From contig NZ_NPEA01000003.1 of the NCBI RefSeq assembly GCF_002812205.1, forward strand, positions 372,001-436,000: a DNA stretch of 64,000 nt, in the 5' to 3' direction. Under the pieces are notes generated by a model that was not told the origin of the DNA, did not search any database, and saw nothing but the letters and a program-made list of their open reading frames with translations. Both the position numbers and the translations under genes were made by a program. Position 1 is the first letter of the stretch; every line of letters starts with the position of its first letter. Source of the stretch: Leptospira neocaledonica (GTDB lineage Bacteria; Spirochaetota; Leptospiria; Leptospirales; Leptospiraceae). This document shows, piece by piece, positions 52,254 to 63,039 of the stretch.

Positions 52254-54131
52254 CTACAATCCGATTGCGGCCGCGGAAAGTGAATCATTTTCCGGAGAAG
52301 GATAAGGTTCCAAACTTCCGTTTTTCAAGACTACTACTTGGTCTGCGGCATGTAAACCGGTCAATCTATGGGTCACGGAAACGATTGTTCTACCTTCTCT
52401 CAATTTTTGGAGAGTCTTTAAGATCCTTGCTTCTGTGATCGGATCCAATGCGGAAGTCGCTTCATCCAGGAGAAGAATTTGAGGATTTCTTACCAACGCT
52501 CTTGCCAATGCGATCCTCTGTTTTTCTCCGCCTGAGAGTTTAGAACCCTTGTCCCCTGCTATGGTTTCGTATCCGTCAGGAAGTGCAGAAATGAATTCAT
52601 GGATCTCGGCAAGTTTTGCAGCTTCGATCGCTTCTTCCGGGGTTGCGTCCGGGCGCCCCATACGAATGTTTTCCAGAATGCTGGTATGGAATAGGAAAGT
52701 ATCTTGGAATACGATACCAATCATGGAATGAAGTGCATCCAAACGGATCTTCTCCATTGCAATACCGTCCAAAGTAACTTTTCCTTGGTTCGGTTCCATC
52801 ATTCCTAGGATAAATTTGAGAATGGTACTTTTTCCTGAACCACTTTGTCCAAGGATAACAGTATAAGTTCCTTTTTGGATCTCCAGATTGACTCCGCTTA
52901 AATTCTTGGTTCTACCTTTATAACGGAAATGTAAATCTTCTAGTTTGATAGAATTTTGCAATTCAGAAGGTGCAAATGGACGTTCTCCTCCTTCGGATTC
53001 GAAGGTAGGAGTTCTTAAGATCTCTAATATTCTTCTAGCGGAACCGCTTGCTTGGTTCATCGTAGGAAAATATTGGGATACATACAATAGAGAATAAGAC
53101 AAGTTCAAGAAAGGAGGAAGAAAAGCCGCCAAAGCTCCCACACTCACCATTCCGTGGAATGCGAACCAAGCTCCCGAAATCAAAAGTACCGCCTGCAAAA
53201 GAAGGATCCCGCCGGAGGCAGAACGTTCTAAATAAGAATTAGTCAGCCCTAATCTTAAAGAAACATGAAATAGTTTCTCACAGTTCCCTTTGAATTTATC
53301 CCAGAATGCTCCATCCAAATCGTAGACTCGAATCAGATTTTGAGCAGAGATAGATTCTTCGACAGCAGTGAGTACCTTGGCTTCTTCTATCTTTCTTTCG
53401 TAGCTTGCTGCGGTTGATCTAGTGGAGAAAAATACAGGACCTAAAAAAGTGATCGGCCAAATCAAGGTGGCAATTGCTCCCAACTTCCAATCTAGAGCGA
53501 ATAATAAGGCAGTTCCGAAAATTGCTTCCAGTAACGGAGAAATTCCCCAAGGAATGAGTGCAAGCACTGCGTTTTCTAATGCAGTCAGGTCGGTTGAGAA
53601 TCTTGAGAGCACATCTCCTAGACGAGTATTTGCGTAAAAGTCTAAATTCACTCTTTGTAAATGAATGAATAACTCTTCTCTCATATCTCTTATAGCACGA
53701 GCAGAGACCCAATTGTATAAATAATCTCTGAATGTCCCTGCGGCAGTAATTAAGATCGTGCCTCCAATCAGTAGAGCACCAGTTATGTAGAGAACTGTTT
53801 CATTCTTTCCGATTAAAGCTTCGTCGATCAAAAACTTAAAAGAGAAAGGAATCGCAGAATAAACGATGATTTCGGTAAAAAGAAGGCCTAAAACGATGCC
53901 CAGTCGTACTTTATAATTCTTAAAATATCTGCCTAAACCTAGAAGGACTAGCAAAGGAGATTCGGAAGAAGGTTCGTTTCCTGCAAAACTTGGCCCTAAA
54001 GAGGAAGAATAAGAGCCTCTAGCAGCCTGGCTTCCTTGTGGAACCTTAGGTCCGGCCGATTTTGTGTTAGAATACGTCGCCTGCGTTTTTCCGAATTTGA
54101 ATCCTTCGGTAAATTTCTGTTTATTTGTCAT
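52254..54131 (-). CDS. ABC exporter, fused permease-ATPase
   Basis: A 625-residue half-transporter. A 60-residue hydrophilic N-terminal extension precedes six transmembrane helices (about 70-340). The ATPase has Walker [10 protein letters not shown], the signature [15 protein letters not shown], Walker [13 protein letters not shown] and H-loop VTHR. Relatives export lipids, peptides or drugs as dimers. The substrate is not predictable. The SET gene follows it directly. Confidence 0.88.
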   Translation of the reverse strand: MTNKQKFTEGFKFGKTQATYSNTKSAGPKVPQGSQAARGSYSSSLGPSFAGNEPSSESPLLVLLGLGRYFKNYKVRLGIVLGLLFTEIIVYSAIPFSFKFLIDEALIGKNETVLYITGALLIGGTILITAAGTFRDYLYNWVSARAIRDMREELFIHLQRVNLDFYANTRLGDVLSRFSTDLTALENAVLALIPWGISPLLEAIFGTALLFALDWKLGAIATLIWPITFLGPVFFSTRSTAASYERKIEEAKVLTAVEESISAQNLIRVYDLDGAFWDKFKGNCEKLFHVSLRLGLTNSYLERSASGGILLLQAVLLISGAWFAFHGMVSVGALAAFLPPFLNLSYSLLYVSQYFPTMNQASGSARRILEILRTPTFESEGGERPFAPSELQNSIKLEDLHFRYKGRTKNLSGVNLEIQKGTYTVILGQSGSGKSTILKFILGMMEPNQGKVTLDGIAMEKIRLDALHSMIGIVFQDTFLFHTSILENIRMGRPDATPEEAIEAAKLAEIHEFISALPDGYETIAGDKGSKLSGGEKQRIALARALVRNPQILLLDEATSALDPITEARILKTLQKLREGRTIVSVTHRLTGLHAADQVVVLKNGSLEPYPSPENDSLSAAAIGL

Positions 54132-54410
54132 ATATATATCCCCATGGATCCCCAGTGGGAGAAATGGGCGTATCGGTTAGTAAAAAAATTTCACCGATTT
54201 CCCCAGTATATTCCAGAGGCCTTCCGGCGTATATCCGCTAGCAGCGGTTTTTCCTCGAACTTCTGTCTCATTGATGAAAAATTTTAGGAGACAGAATATT
54301 GAAAAAGGAGCTACTACTCATTTAGACTTCGTAAAACATTCACTGAAAAGCCTTAGTTTTTGAGTGTTATTTTTCAAGGAATATGCAGGCTTTGTAGGAA
54401 AGCGGAAACC

Positions 54411-55022
54411 ATGATAGAATTTAACTACAAAGAAGAATACGGAGTCTACAGAGTTACACTTAAGACTTCTGAGACTGCCCCAGGAACCCTTCATAAAATG
54501 GTGAAGGCAATGTTCTTTATGGGATTTGAGATCCTTTCCGGAGATATTCGCACGATCAAAGATGGCGACTCCATGATCAGCTACGACGAATTTCTTCTCA
54601 GGTCACCTGAAACAGATTCTAAAATCAAAGCATCCAAACTCGGCATCTTAATGTCTTCTGTCTTTTCCGATGATAATGCGTTGGAAGAGATGATCCAAAC
54701 CTCAAGTGAAATAGACATTCGAAATACATTTTATCTAGGACAAGATTCTCAATTGGAGTTTGAGGACGTTCCTGGCAATTCTGCTACAAAATTCTACTTA
54801 GAAGCTCCAGACAGAAAAGGGTTATTATACTTTGTGACCGGAGTTCTGAAGGATCTCGGGATCAATATTCTTTCCGGAGAAGTTAGAACGGACGGTAAAT
54901 CCTTAAAAGCCCAGGACACATTCATATTAACCGACTCTCGTACAGGAATCGGTTTTGCAGGAAGCTCCACAGAAGAAAGGATCCGAAGATATATTCTGCA
55001 AAGCAGCTTAAATCAAGTTTGA
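54411..55022 (+). CDS. tandem ACT-domain protein, GlnD-like regulatory module
   Basis: A 203-residue protein consisting of two ACT-like domains. The second reads [20 protein letters not shown] then [20 protein letters not shown], and the first has the parallel [20 protein letters not shown]. This is the C-terminal pattern of PII uridylyltransferase (GlnD), without its nucleotidyltransferase or HD parts. ACT domains bind small metabolites such as glutamine. Start chosen at ATG 54411 (AGGAAAGCGG upstream) over a TTG at 54360. It precedes two HD-GYP-like genes. Confidence 0.72.
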   Translation: MIEFNYKEEYGVYRVTLKTSETAPGTLHKMVKAMFFMGFEILSGDIRTIKDGDSMISYDEFLLRSPETDSKIKASKLGILMSSVFSDDNALEEMIQTSSEIDIRNTFYLGQDSQLEFEDVPGNSATKFYLEAPDRKGLLYFVTGVLKDLGINILSGEVRTDGKSLKAQDTFILTDSRTGIGFAGSSTEERIRRYILQSSLNQV

Positions 55023-55146
55023 TTGCGCATATTTGAAACGTCCAAAGTAACTAAACCCATAAAGAGACGTATTGTGGTATCGGAATGATTCGATTCATCG
55101 GATCAATTTGCCGATACTATAATCCAGGAGTTCCTTCCACCTAACG

Positions 55147-56640
55147 ATGGACGCAGCCAGAGATTTACAAAAGTTCGATTTTACGGAAGAAGTGATCCAA
55201 CACTTCCGAGAAAATAGAATTATACCTGTCGATTTTTATAATAAACACGGACAGATCCTGATCCACAAAAAGGATATGGCGTCTGGAGACGATATCAGTC
55301 GTCTTCAAAAATTCGAAAAACAAGGTATCTATTTTTTAACTGCCGAGATCTCTAAGATCCATCCCGGTTCTAACAAAAAAAGTTCCTTAGATCCTTCTTT
55401 CGATAAACTTATTAATCCTACACTCACTTTGGATATGTCCAGAGGAGCGACTGATCTATTATCCGATATCAAAAAGTTTCCGTTAAACGGAGACCATGTA
55501 AAAGAGATCAACAAATCCATAAACGCAGTCTTAGATGACTTTAAAACTTCTCCTAATATGGAGACCGGACTAGTCAATATTATAGAAGTGATGAAGAATG
55601 CGGGTATGCCCGTGGATTCCGAAGTCCTGACCAAAAGGACAGTGATCGCGATGGCATTGAAGGTAAGAGCTGCAAAAGTTTTTACCAAGGTGGATATGGA
55701 GCAGAAGAAGACAGAACAGATGAATCTGATGATGGCTTCTTACCTTGCTGATATCGGTTACACTCAGATGAAGATTCCGACTCACGCGAATCTAAAACCA
55801 GAAGAGTTGGAGTATATCAAAAACCATCCGATCATAAGCTACTTGATGATTGCTAATCTTCCGGAGATCGAAGATCCTGTTAAGGCGGTAGTTTTAAATC
55901 ATCATAGACCTCATCGTGGGGAAGGGATGAATAATAATTATCCACAAACCAAACCTTTGGTGCAAAAACTCCAAGGGTATCGAGAAAAGTATAAAGACGA
56001 TTTTCGTAAAAATCTTTTAGCAACCGATATCCAAAGACAAGTAAAGTCCATTCTTACGAACGCAATCTCTTACGAAGATATCGGGATTCTTTCTATTGCG
56101 GGAGAATTCGCTTCTTTGACGACTCCTCAGCCTTGGAGACAACCGATGGATGGTCTCAAGGCTATGAAACTGATCTTGAACAATAGTTTCTTCGCTTATA
56201 ATGAAAAAACGCTGAAAGACTTTTTCGATCACGTAGGACTTTCCTTATGTGATAACCAACCTTTCGTTAAGATTGGAGATTACGTTATTGTCGCTTCCCA
56301 GGATTCGAATCGTAAGGTCTTCTTTGAAATCTGTATCATTAAAGAATCTCACAAAAATTCCATCCGACCGATGTTGGAGAGAATCGGAACTATCCGACCG
56401 AAGTTCGCAAACAATGGAAAGATCAGGATCTCCGGCTTCGAGATGGGCAGCTTGACTGTGGACAGAAGACGAGCAATTTTTAACTTAGAGCGTAACGCAG
56501 ACCCGAGAAGGATCATCTATTTAGTGGATCCGGAAATCGATCCTGAGTTTTTTGACTCTCTGGATCGTAAAGTAAGGGAAACATATCCCTCTAGGACTTC
56601 TTCCGATCCGGATTCTGCCTCTAAAGCACCTGTTTCTTGA
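55147..56640 (+). CDS. HD-GYP-like protein lacking catalytic residues (copy 1)
   Basis: A 497-residue soluble protein with an N-terminal DUF3391-like part (about 10-75) and an HD-GYP-fold core (about 140-270). The expected HDIGK reads ADIGY (A201, D202, Y205), the later HP is kept (H227), HHE is HHR, and DGxGYP becomes EGMNNNYP. The helix histidine before the HD site is also absent (LTKRTV). It therefore probably does not hydrolyse c-di-GMP and may bind it or a partner. A C-terminal domain of about 120 residues follows. It is a tandem paralogue of the next gene. Confidence 0.75.
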   Translation: MDAARDLQKFDFTEEVIQHFRENRIIPVDFYNKHGQILIHKKDMASGDDISRLQKFEKQGIYFLTAEISKIHPGSNKKSSLDPSFDKLINPTLTLDMSRGATDLLSDIKKFPLNGDHVKEINKSINAVLDDFKTSPNMETGLVNIIEVMKNAGMPVDSEVLTKRTVIAMALKVRAAKVFTKVDMEQKKTEQMNLMMASYLADIGYTQMKIPTHANLKPEELEYIKNHPIISYLMIANLPEIEDPVKAVVLNHHRPHRGEGMNNNYPQTKPLVQKLQGYREKYKDDFRKNLLATDIQRQVKSILTNAISYEDIGILSIAGEFASLTTPQPWRQPMDGLKAMKLILNNSFFAYNEKTLKDFFDHVGLSLCDNQPFVKIGDYVIVASQDSNRKVFFEICIIKESHKNSIRPMLERIGTIRPKFANNGKIRISGFEMGSLTVDRRRAIFNLERNADPRRIIYLVDPEIDPEFFDSLDRKVRETYPSRTSSDPDSASKAPVS

Positions 56641-56866
56641 TCGATTGACACAATTTCGGAAATTTATTCTTGCCTGCTGCTAAGGCTGAATCATTTCTTT
56701 GTTACTAGACAGATATCTTACTTAAACGTTATATACATTGGGCTTATAAGTCTGGTTCAAAACTTAGGTTTAATAGCAGTTTTGATTTCAGGTTTCAAGA
56801 GTTTGGACTGGAAGGGATAAACTCTTGTATTCTTTGGCCCTCAGGTAATGCGTATGGATTTTTACT

Positions 56867-58354
56867 ATGACTCAATTTCAAAGCGGTCCGATCGATCCCC
56901 TCAGACTTGAAAGATTTGAGTTCAATGCAGAAGTAATCAGACAATTTAAAGAAGCTCAATCCATACCCGTAGATTTTTACAATAAGAACGGGCAGATCTT
57001 AATCCATCGCAAAGACAATGCGAGCGAAGCAGATATTAATAAACTCCAAAAGTTCGAACTACAGGGAATTTATTACCTTCTATCCGAAAGACATAAGGTT
57101 GGAATCCAAGTAGAACAACCCGATTCCGTAAACGGCAAAAAAGTTTCTTATATCAAATTAGTGAATCCTGATCTCACCTTGCAGATGGCAAGGCAGGCTT
57201 CCGATCTTCTCAAAGAACTGAGAGATTATCCATTAAACGGAAATCATGTGAAGAATGTCGCAAAGGCAATTGATGTAATCCTGGACGATTTTGCGAATAG
57301 CCAAGATGTCGAACTAGGCTTAGTCAACGTAATCGAAGTAATGAAATCCGCCGGAGTGGAGACAGACTCCGAAGTTTTGACGAAAAGAACAGTCATCTCC
57401 ATGGCAATGAAGTTACGGAGTTTAAAAGCGATCTCAGTTAAAGACACTGAAAATTCTAAGGCACAACAATTAAATCTGATGATGGCGGCTTATATGGTAG
57501 ATATAGGCAAAGTCAGAATGAAACTTCCGGAACATGGGAACTTAAGCACGGAAGAATTCGAATACGTGAAAAATCATCCTATCGTAAGCTACTTGATGAT
57601 TGGGAACTTGGCTTCTATTTCAAGTCCAGTTAAAACTGCAGTATTAAACAGCCATAGACCGTACAGAGGAGAAGGATTGAATAATAACTATCCTTCTACC
57701 GCTTTCCTAGAGAAACGACTGGGAGAATATTACGAAAAATATAAGAACGATCCTTCCAGAAGTATACTCGTGGAAGATATGCAGAAACAATTATATCTTT
57801 TACAAAGCAATTCTTATAGCGAAGACGATCCAGCAATTATTTCTATCGCGGGAGAGTTTGCTTCATTAAGTAGTGCTCAAAATTGGAGACCAGCATATGC
57901 TCCTATCACCGCTATGAAGTTGATCCTGAATAACAGCTTTTTCTCATATAATGAAAGAGTAGTTAAGGAATTTTTCGATTTTATGGCTCTGAGTTTATGC
58001 GAGAACAAAAGTGTTCTAAACGAAGGGGACTATGTGATCGTGGTTTCCACAGATTCTCAGCATAAGATCCATTTCGAGACCTGCGTAATCAAAGAAATTA
58101 ATAAAAATCAAACTCGTCCTCTTCTGGAAAGAGTCGGGACAATTAGGCCTGTCTTCTCGAATAAGGGGAAAATCAAGATCGTAGGTTACGATCGTAAAAC
58201 TTTCCGACCGGACGCAAGAAAAGCAGTCTTCAATCTTGCAAATGCTGTGGACCCAAGAAGGGTGATTTATGCGATTGATCCGGAATTGGATCCGCCTTTG
58301 TTCGATCTGATAGATAAAAGTTATCGCAAAACAGCTCCGAAATCTGTCGCGTAA
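56867..58354 (+). CDS. HD-GYP-like protein lacking catalytic residues (copy 2)
   Basis: A 495-residue paralogue of the preceding gene, very similar along its whole length (for example [18 protein letters not shown] against [18 protein letters not shown]). The HD motif reads VDIGK (V211, D212), HP is kept (H237), the HHE position reads SHR, and the GYP turn is GEGLNNNYP. As in copy 1, several metal ligands are gone. The two copies are separated by 226 bases that may hold an independent promoter. A role as paired non-enzymatic c-di-GMP receptors is inference. Confidence 0.75.
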   Translation: MTQFQSGPIDPLRLERFEFNAEVIRQFKEAQSIPVDFYNKNGQILIHRKDNASEADINKLQKFELQGIYYLLSERHKVGIQVEQPDSVNGKKVSYIKLVNPDLTLQMARQASDLLKELRDYPLNGNHVKNVAKAIDVILDDFANSQDVELGLVNVIEVMKSAGVETDSEVLTKRTVISMAMKLRSLKAISVKDTENSKAQQLNLMMAAYMVDIGKVRMKLPEHGNLSTEEFEYVKNHPIVSYLMIGNLASISSPVKTAVLNSHRPYRGEGLNNNYPSTAFLEKRLGEYYEKYKNDPSRSILVEDMQKQLYLLQSNSYSEDDPAIISIAGEFASLSSAQNWRPAYAPITAMKLILNNSFFSYNERVVKEFFDFMALSLCENKSVLNEGDYVIVVSTDSQHKIHFETCVIKEINKNQTRPLLERVGTIRPVFSNKGKIKIVGYDRKTFRPDARKAVFNLANAVDPRRVIYAIDPELDPPLFDLIDKSYRKTAPKSVA

Positions 58355-58426
58355 ACGGTCCGCTTTTCCGTTCCATATTCGAATCCTACTTTCTTCCGTT
58401 AGTGGTCTCCTGTTTTCTGGTACTGT

Positions 58427-59572
58427 ATGCCTTCCAGTTGGGGTAAAATATTCAAAGTCAGTACGTTCGGAGAATCTCATGGCGAAGCCGTGGGAGTTGT
58501 TGTAGAAGGAGTTCCAGCAGGAATTCCGATCCGATTGGAAGAAATCCAAAAGGATTTAAACAGAAGAAGACCCGGACAAAGTAATCTTACGACTCCTCGG
58601 GACGAATCGGATACGGTTCGAGTTCTCTCCGGTGTTTTTGAAGGAAAAACGATCGGAAGTCCGATCGCATTGATCGTAAACAATCAGAACACGATCTCTA
58701 AAGATTACGAAAATTTAAGAGAAACATTCCGTCCTTCTCATGCAGATTATACATATCAGACTAAATACGGATTCCGTGCTCACGTAGGAGGAGGAAGATC
58801 CTCCGTTAGAGAAACGATTGCGAGAGTAGCTGCCGGTGCGATTGCTAGAATGATCTTAGAAGACGATCTAGGTATAAAAACAGTCGCTTGGGTAGACACA
58901 ATCGGAACCATCTCTTCCGAAATTGCGGAAATCAATTATCCTAAAACCAGGGAAGAAGTAGATGTAAACGAAGTTCGTTGCCCAGACTCCCGGGCCGCGG
59001 ATAAAATGCGTTCTCTCATCCTCGAAATGAAAGAAGCAGGCGATAGCGTAGGCGGGATCATCCGCTCCGCTTCCTATAATCTTCCTCCAGGTCTTGGAGA
59101 TCCTGTTTACGATAAACTGGATGGCGACATAGCAAAGGCTATTCTTTCCATTCCTGCCTGCAAAGGTTTCGAAGTGGGTTCGGGGTTTTCTGGAACTCTT
59201 CTAACCGGAAGTACTCATAATGACGAGTTTTATGTGGAAGAAGGAAGTGGAAGAGTTCGCACCCGTACAAATAATTCCGGAGGACTCCAAGGTGGGATTT
59301 CTAACGGAGAAACTTTGGTGGTCCGGGCTGCTTTTAAACCTACTTCTACTATTTTCAAAAAACAAAATACTGTAAATATCGAAGGCAAAGAAACTACTTT
59401 GGAAGCAAAGGGTCGTCACGATCCATGCGTTCTTCCAAGAGCAGTTCCGATTGTGGAAGCTGCGATAAACCTGGTTCTAGTAGATGCGTATCTTTACCAA
59501 AGGGCGATGAATCCTCAGTGGTTTCAGAAATGGGCCAAAATTCCGGATTATTACAGAGATTTAAAACTCTGA
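58427..59572 (+). CDS. aroC: chorismate synthase
   Basis: A 381-residue FMN-dependent enzyme that makes chorismate from EPSP, the last step of the shikimate pathway. Signature pieces are [48 protein letters not shown] and [17 protein letters not shown]. Length is standard for the family. It stands alone with respect to other aro genes. Confidence 0.95.
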   Translation: MPSSWGKIFKVSTFGESHGEAVGVVVEGVPAGIPIRLEEIQKDLNRRRPGQSNLTTPRDESDTVRVLSGVFEGKTIGSPIALIVNNQNTISKDYENLRETFRPSHADYTYQTKYGFRAHVGGGRSSVRETIARVAAGAIARMILEDDLGIKTVAWVDTIGTISSEIAEINYPKTREEVDVNEVRCPDSRAADKMRSLILEMKEAGDSVGGIIRSASYNLPPGLGDPVYDKLDGDIAKAILSIPACKGFEVGSGFSGTLLTGSTHNDEFYVEEGSGRVRTRTNNSGGLQGGISNGETLVVRAAFKPTSTIFKKQNTVNIEGKETTLEAKGRHDPCVLPRAVPIVEAAINLVLVDAYLYQRAMNPQWFQKWAKIPDYYRDLKL

Positions 59573-59713
59573 TTCGTCTCTCAGTCTGAAGTGGCTTCAA
59601 GAATCTGAGACAGGCTCTCATATCTTTGCGATCTAGAAACGGGTTGCCAACTTGGAATAGTACGTTTCCATTGAGATTTGGCGCCTGGCTTGTTTAGAAA
59701 AACGGAGGTTCGA

Positions 59714-61168
59714 GTGGTCAAGATAAAGATAGACGGGATCGAATACGAGGTCGACGAGAAAAAAAATCTGATATCCGCCGCTAAAGATGCCGGAGTGGAT
59801 ATTCCGTTTTTCTGTTATCATCCTAAATTATCCGTGGTGGGCATGTGCCGCATGTGTCTCATCGAGATAGAAGGGATTCCCCGTTTACAAGTTGCCTGCA
59901 ATACTAAGGTCACCGAAGGACTTTCTATCGTCACGAAAAGCGATAGAGTCAAAGAAGCAAGAGAAGGAACGATGGAATTCCTACTCGCAAACCACCCATT
60001 AGACTGTCCCGTCTGTGATAAGGCCGGCGAATGCCAACTCCAAGATAATTCCTTTAAAGAAGGGAAAGGAAATTCAAGATTCACATTAGAAAAAAGGAAT
60101 ATTCCTCAAGAAGAGATCGGTTCTAATTTAATTATCAATCACAATCGTTGTATCGTATGTTATCGCTGTGTTCGTTTTGAAGAAGAAATGGTGGGAGAGT
60201 CCAATCTTGGGCTATTCGAAAGAGGATATCATTCCATCATAGGTCTTGCAAAAGAAGAACCTATCAATCACAACTACCAAGGTGCGCTTGCTGATATCTG
60301 CCCGGTCGGAGCATTATTAAATAATAAAACATTATTTAAATCGAGAGTCTGGTGGTACAAATCGGAAGAATCCGTTTGTACCGGCTGTAGCACAGGTTGT
60401 AAAACTTATACAAATGTACGGGACAATAAAATGTTCCGCTATATGCCTCGTATAGATGAGGAGAAGGACCAATATTTCCTTTGTGATAAAGGACGATTCG
60501 ATGTGGATTGGCTGAATACAAATCGGTTATTCTCTTTCTATAAAAATGGAGAAACAAGTATCAGCAGTACTGTTTTAGATGAAATTTCTGAAAAAATTTC
60601 AAAATCCAAAAAGATCGCTGTGATTGGTGGAGCTCACGAGTCGGATCAGAACTTAAAATCTATTAAAGAATCTTTATCCAAACTTGGCGTTGCAGTCGTA
60701 ACCGAAGCTAGAGTAAGTTCCGAACAATATAAAGAACCTGAACAAGTCGATTTCTTGTACACGACTGATAAAAGACCGAACACTAAGGGTGCAGTAGAAG
60801 CAGGCTTTATTTCTGCCGAAGGAATTGATTCCATTCGTTCGGCAGCTTCTAAGGGTGAATTCGATCTGATCTTTGTAATTAAAGAAAAAGCTTCCGAAAT
60901 CTTGGCTGGCGTTCCTTCTGAATCTATTGTAATCTTAGAAACGAATCTTACGGAAGATGCGACTAAAGCAAAATATTCCGTGCCGATCAAAGCCTATTCA
61001 GAACAAAGCGGAAGTTTTACAAATAAGAAGGGATGGTCCCAGAACTTCAATAAATCTATGGAAGCACCAAAAGGTTTATCAAGCTCTGCGGAAATTTTCT
61101 CTTTATTGGAAAAGAAAACGTTAGAATTACGTTCTAACCTTAGAGAGGCAGCAGTTGGGAACCGTTAA
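59714..61168 (+). CDS. nuoG: NADH-quinone oxidoreductase subunit G, compact form
   Basis: A 484-residue iron-sulfur subunit from GTG 59714, chosen because GGAGG lies 5 bases upstream; the open frame begins 36 bases earlier at TTG. It holds the 2Fe-2S ferredoxin domain, the His-Cys3 cluster [14 protein letters not shown], the 4Fe-4S pair [10 protein letters not shown] and CPVGALL, and CTGCSTGC of the molybdopterin-type domain. NuoG is usually 600-900 residues; here the molybdopterin domain is strongly shortened, keeping only its C-terminal [16 protein letters not shown] segment. It overlaps nuoI by 14 bases. Confidence 0.85.
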   Translation: MVKIKIDGIEYEVDEKKNLISAAKDAGVDIPFFCYHPKLSVVGMCRMCLIEIEGIPRLQVACNTKVTEGLSIVTKSDRVKEAREGTMEFLLANHPLDCPVCDKAGECQLQDNSFKEGKGNSRFTLEKRNIPQEEIGSNLIINHNRCIVCYRCVRFEEEMVGESNLGLFERGYHSIIGLAKEEPINHNYQGALADICPVGALLNNKTLFKSRVWWYKSEESVCTGCSTGCKTYTNVRDNKMFRYMPRIDEEKDQYFLCDKGRFDVDWLNTNRLFSFYKNGETSISSTVLDEISEKISKSKKIAVIGGAHESDQNLKSIKESLSKLGVAVVTEARVSSEQYKEPEQVDFLYTTDKRPNTKGAVEAGFISAEGIDSIRSAASKGEFDLIFVIKEKASEILAGVPSESIVILETNLTEDATKAKYSVPIKAYSEQSGSFTNKKGWSQNFNKSMEAPKGLSSSAEIFSLLEKKTLELRSNLREAAVGNR

Positions 61169-61682
61169 TGTAATTAATGTAGCGGCAAAACATAAACCCG
61201 CTTGGTACCAAAGGTTATATTCCTATTCCATTGCGAATGGGTTATGGATTACTTTAAAACATTTTATTAAAGCAGCTTTTCTAAAGGGTGCAGTCACATT
61301 AGAATTCCCTGAAAAGAAAAGAAAGTTCTCTCCTCGTTTCCGTGGGATGCATACCATGAAACGCGATGAGATAGGCAGAGAAAGATGTACCAGCTGTTTC
61401 TGTTGTATGTGGATTTGCCCTGCAGACGCTATTAAGATAGAAGCAGGACATGTAACTCCTGAGATTCAACATCTTCATCCGGAAGATAAGTTTGCTAAAA
61501 AGTTCGAGATAGACTTATTACGTTGTATATTCTGTGGGATGTGCGAAGAAGCATGCCCTAAAGGTGCGATCTACTTGGATGGTCCTGCGGAGATGGCCGC
61601 CGATAATAGAGAGGACCTAATCTTAACTAAAGAAAGAATGATGCAAAAAGTCGGAGGACCGATCTTAGGAGAAAGGCTCTAA
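61155..61682 (+). CDS. nuoI: NADH-quinone oxidoreductase subunit I
   Basis: A 175-residue 8Fe ferredoxin-type subunit. The two cluster motifs are [12 protein letters not shown] and [12 protein letters not shown], and [18 protein letters not shown] is typical of NuoI. It starts at TTG with GAGAGG 6 bases upstream, inside nuoG, and is thus translationally linked. The usual intervening nuoH is absent here, and no other complex I genes are seen in the window. Confidence 0.88.
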   Translation: MGTVNVINVAAKHKPAWYQRLYSYSIANGLWITLKHFIKAAFLKGAVTLEFPEKKRKFSPRFRGMHTMKRDEIGRERCTSCFCCMWICPADAIKIEAGHVTPEIQHLHPEDKFAKKFEIDLLRCIFCGMCEEACPKGAIYLDGPAEMAADNREDLILTKERMMQKVGGPILGERL

Positions 61683-61700
61683 TCTTCCGACCCTTCTGTT

Positions 61701-61751
61701 TATAGCTCGCTTCGCGAGCTTCAGGAAGCACAGCGACTATAGCTCGCTTCG
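61701..61751. repeat. 14-bp direct repeats with a palindrome
   Basis: TATAGCTCGCTTCG occurs at 61701-61714 and again at 61738-61751. The first copy extends into a perfect stem, AGCTCGC/GCGAGCT around TTC (61704-61720). The sequence lies between nuoI and the DUF433 gene, where nothing codes. Confidence 0.6.
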
Positions 61752-61757
61752 TAAACT

Positions 61758-61782
61758 TTAAGAGCCTAATCTGGGCTCTTAA
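61758..61782. terminator. bidirectional hairpin between nuoI and the DUF433 gene
   Basis: A 9-bp perfect stem TTAAGAGCC/GGCTCTTAA with a 7-base loop. The stop codon of the minus-strand DUF433 gene (61779-61781) lies in one arm. T-runs are weak on both sides, so termination is probable but not certain. Confidence 0.5.
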
Positions 61783-62078
61783 GAAACTTTCCGATCTTTG
61801 TCTTGTAATTCCGAAGATGCAAATTCTTTCGGAAGTTCTCGATTCGCTTTATCTAATATCGGAGAATGTAATCTTTTCGAAGCATATTCCAGACAAGCTT
61901 CGATATCCAAAACCTTAATATTCGGATATTCGTTCAGGATTTCACGGTATCCGAATCCTAAAAAAATCATATCTAATATTTCTAAAACTCGGATCGAGGT
62001 TCCCCGGATAACCGGTTTGCCTCCGCAGATGGAAGGATGAGAGATAATACGGTCTAGTTCTTTTGTATTTGTTTCCAT
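61779..62078 (-). CDS. orphan DUF433 antitoxin-like protein
   Basis: A 99-residue DUF433 protein. It starts METNTKELDRIISHPSICGG and continues GKPVIRGTSIRVLEILDMI, the usual DUF433 opening, with the helix ILNEYPNIKVLDIEACLEYA. A TTG eight codons upstream is also open, but the family alignment favours ATG 62078. DUF433 proteins pair with a DUF5615 toxin, which is normally just downstream; here the space downstream contains only short repeats and nuoI on the other strand. It may be a solitary survivor of a lost toxin-antitoxin pair. Confidence 0.75.
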   Translation of the reverse strand: METNTKELDRIISHPSICGGKPVIRGTSIRVLEILDMIFLGFGYREILNEYPNIKVLDIEACLEYASKRLHSPILDKANRELPKEFASSELQDKDRKVS

Positions 62079-62365
62079 TCTAATTATACAACAAAGCTCC
62101 AAACCAAATTTTGAATCTTTAATTCTGGAGTCCGAAATTTTTCCCAGGAAAGAAATAATCCCTAAGATTTAGGGAATGAACAACTCTTTAAAAAAATACA
62201 AAAGTAATGATGAGAATAAAAAATACTTAAAAGTAATTAAAATACTCTAGAATAAAAAATTCACCGTAAATCGAGCCAAGTCAATCCGAAGAAAAAGAAT
62301 TCGATTCGAAGCAGAGCAGCATTGCAGATCTTATTCTATTCTAAACGTTTTTAGACGTCCAAAAT

Positions 62366-62830
62366 ATGGAAAACGGCTCCATCGAATCAATTTATATTAA
62401 AATAGGCGACGTCTTTCGATATTGCAGGATGGAGAAGGGTCTTTCCCTCAAGGAACTTGCAGACGCTCTTAAAAAAGAATATGGAGTTCCTTTCAATCCT
62501 AACCTTCTAGGAAAAATGGAAAGGGGAGAATCCAGACTACTTACTCACGATTTTATCAATCTTTGCTTATTCTTTCGTTTGGAGCTAAAAGCATTTCTAG
62601 ATAAGGATAAGAAGAATATACATGAAACTGCATTAGGCGATCTAACAGAAGATCCTGCAATTCGTAGGATCTTGATATTCATAAGCGAGAACAGAGGCTC
62701 TAAAGGTTTTGTTAGCTTCTTAGAAGAATTCCTAAAATTTATGGGACCACAATTGATCCGAATGAGTAAAGACTCAGATCTTAAAAATCTAAAAGCTGCT
62801 TCTCCAAAGAAAAAAGGTCGCAAGTCTTAA
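62366..62830 (+). CDS. XRE-family helix-turn-helix protein
   Basis: A 154-residue protein. Residues 10-72 match a Cro/CI helix-turn-helix: IGDVFRYCRMEKGLSLKELA, then NLLGKMERGESRLLTHDFINL. The rest is a helical tail ending in a Lys/Arg-rich stretch (SPKKKGRKS). It could be a transcription regulator of nearby genes. It is preceded by about 260 A+T-rich bases that carry no gene. Confidence 0.7.
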   Translation: MENGSIESIYIKIGDVFRYCRMEKGLSLKELADALKKEYGVPFNPNLLGKMERGESRLLTHDFINLCLFFRLELKAFLDKDKKNIHETALGDLTEDPAIRRILIFISENRGSKGFVSFLEEFLKFMGPQLIRMSKDSDLKNLKAASPKKKGRKS

Positions 62831-63039
62831 TACATCCCTTTAGTAACTCAATCCTTCTTCTTTATAAAATATAGAACAAACTTTACTCGTTATAATCGAA
62901 CGAGCTTAATAAATAAAAATTTTATTTATTTCAGAAATTATATAATCTCGCTTCGAAAATAAGTGAGAATTAAGACGCTTATATTACCTTGTCGTTTAAA
63001 TACATAAAACCTCCACATTAAAACTAAAGAGGGATCATA

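Noticed and set aside
55938..55946. DnaA-box-like TTATCCACA
   Set aside because: It is a single copy inside a coding sequence; no cluster or A+T-rich unwinding region is present, so it is not an origin. A TTATCCACG near 52029 is likewise isolated.
62908..62930. A+T palindrome AATAAATAAAA with its complement
   Set aside because: It is pure A/T in an A+T-rich gap; the symmetry is easily produced by chance and no promoter logic was clear.
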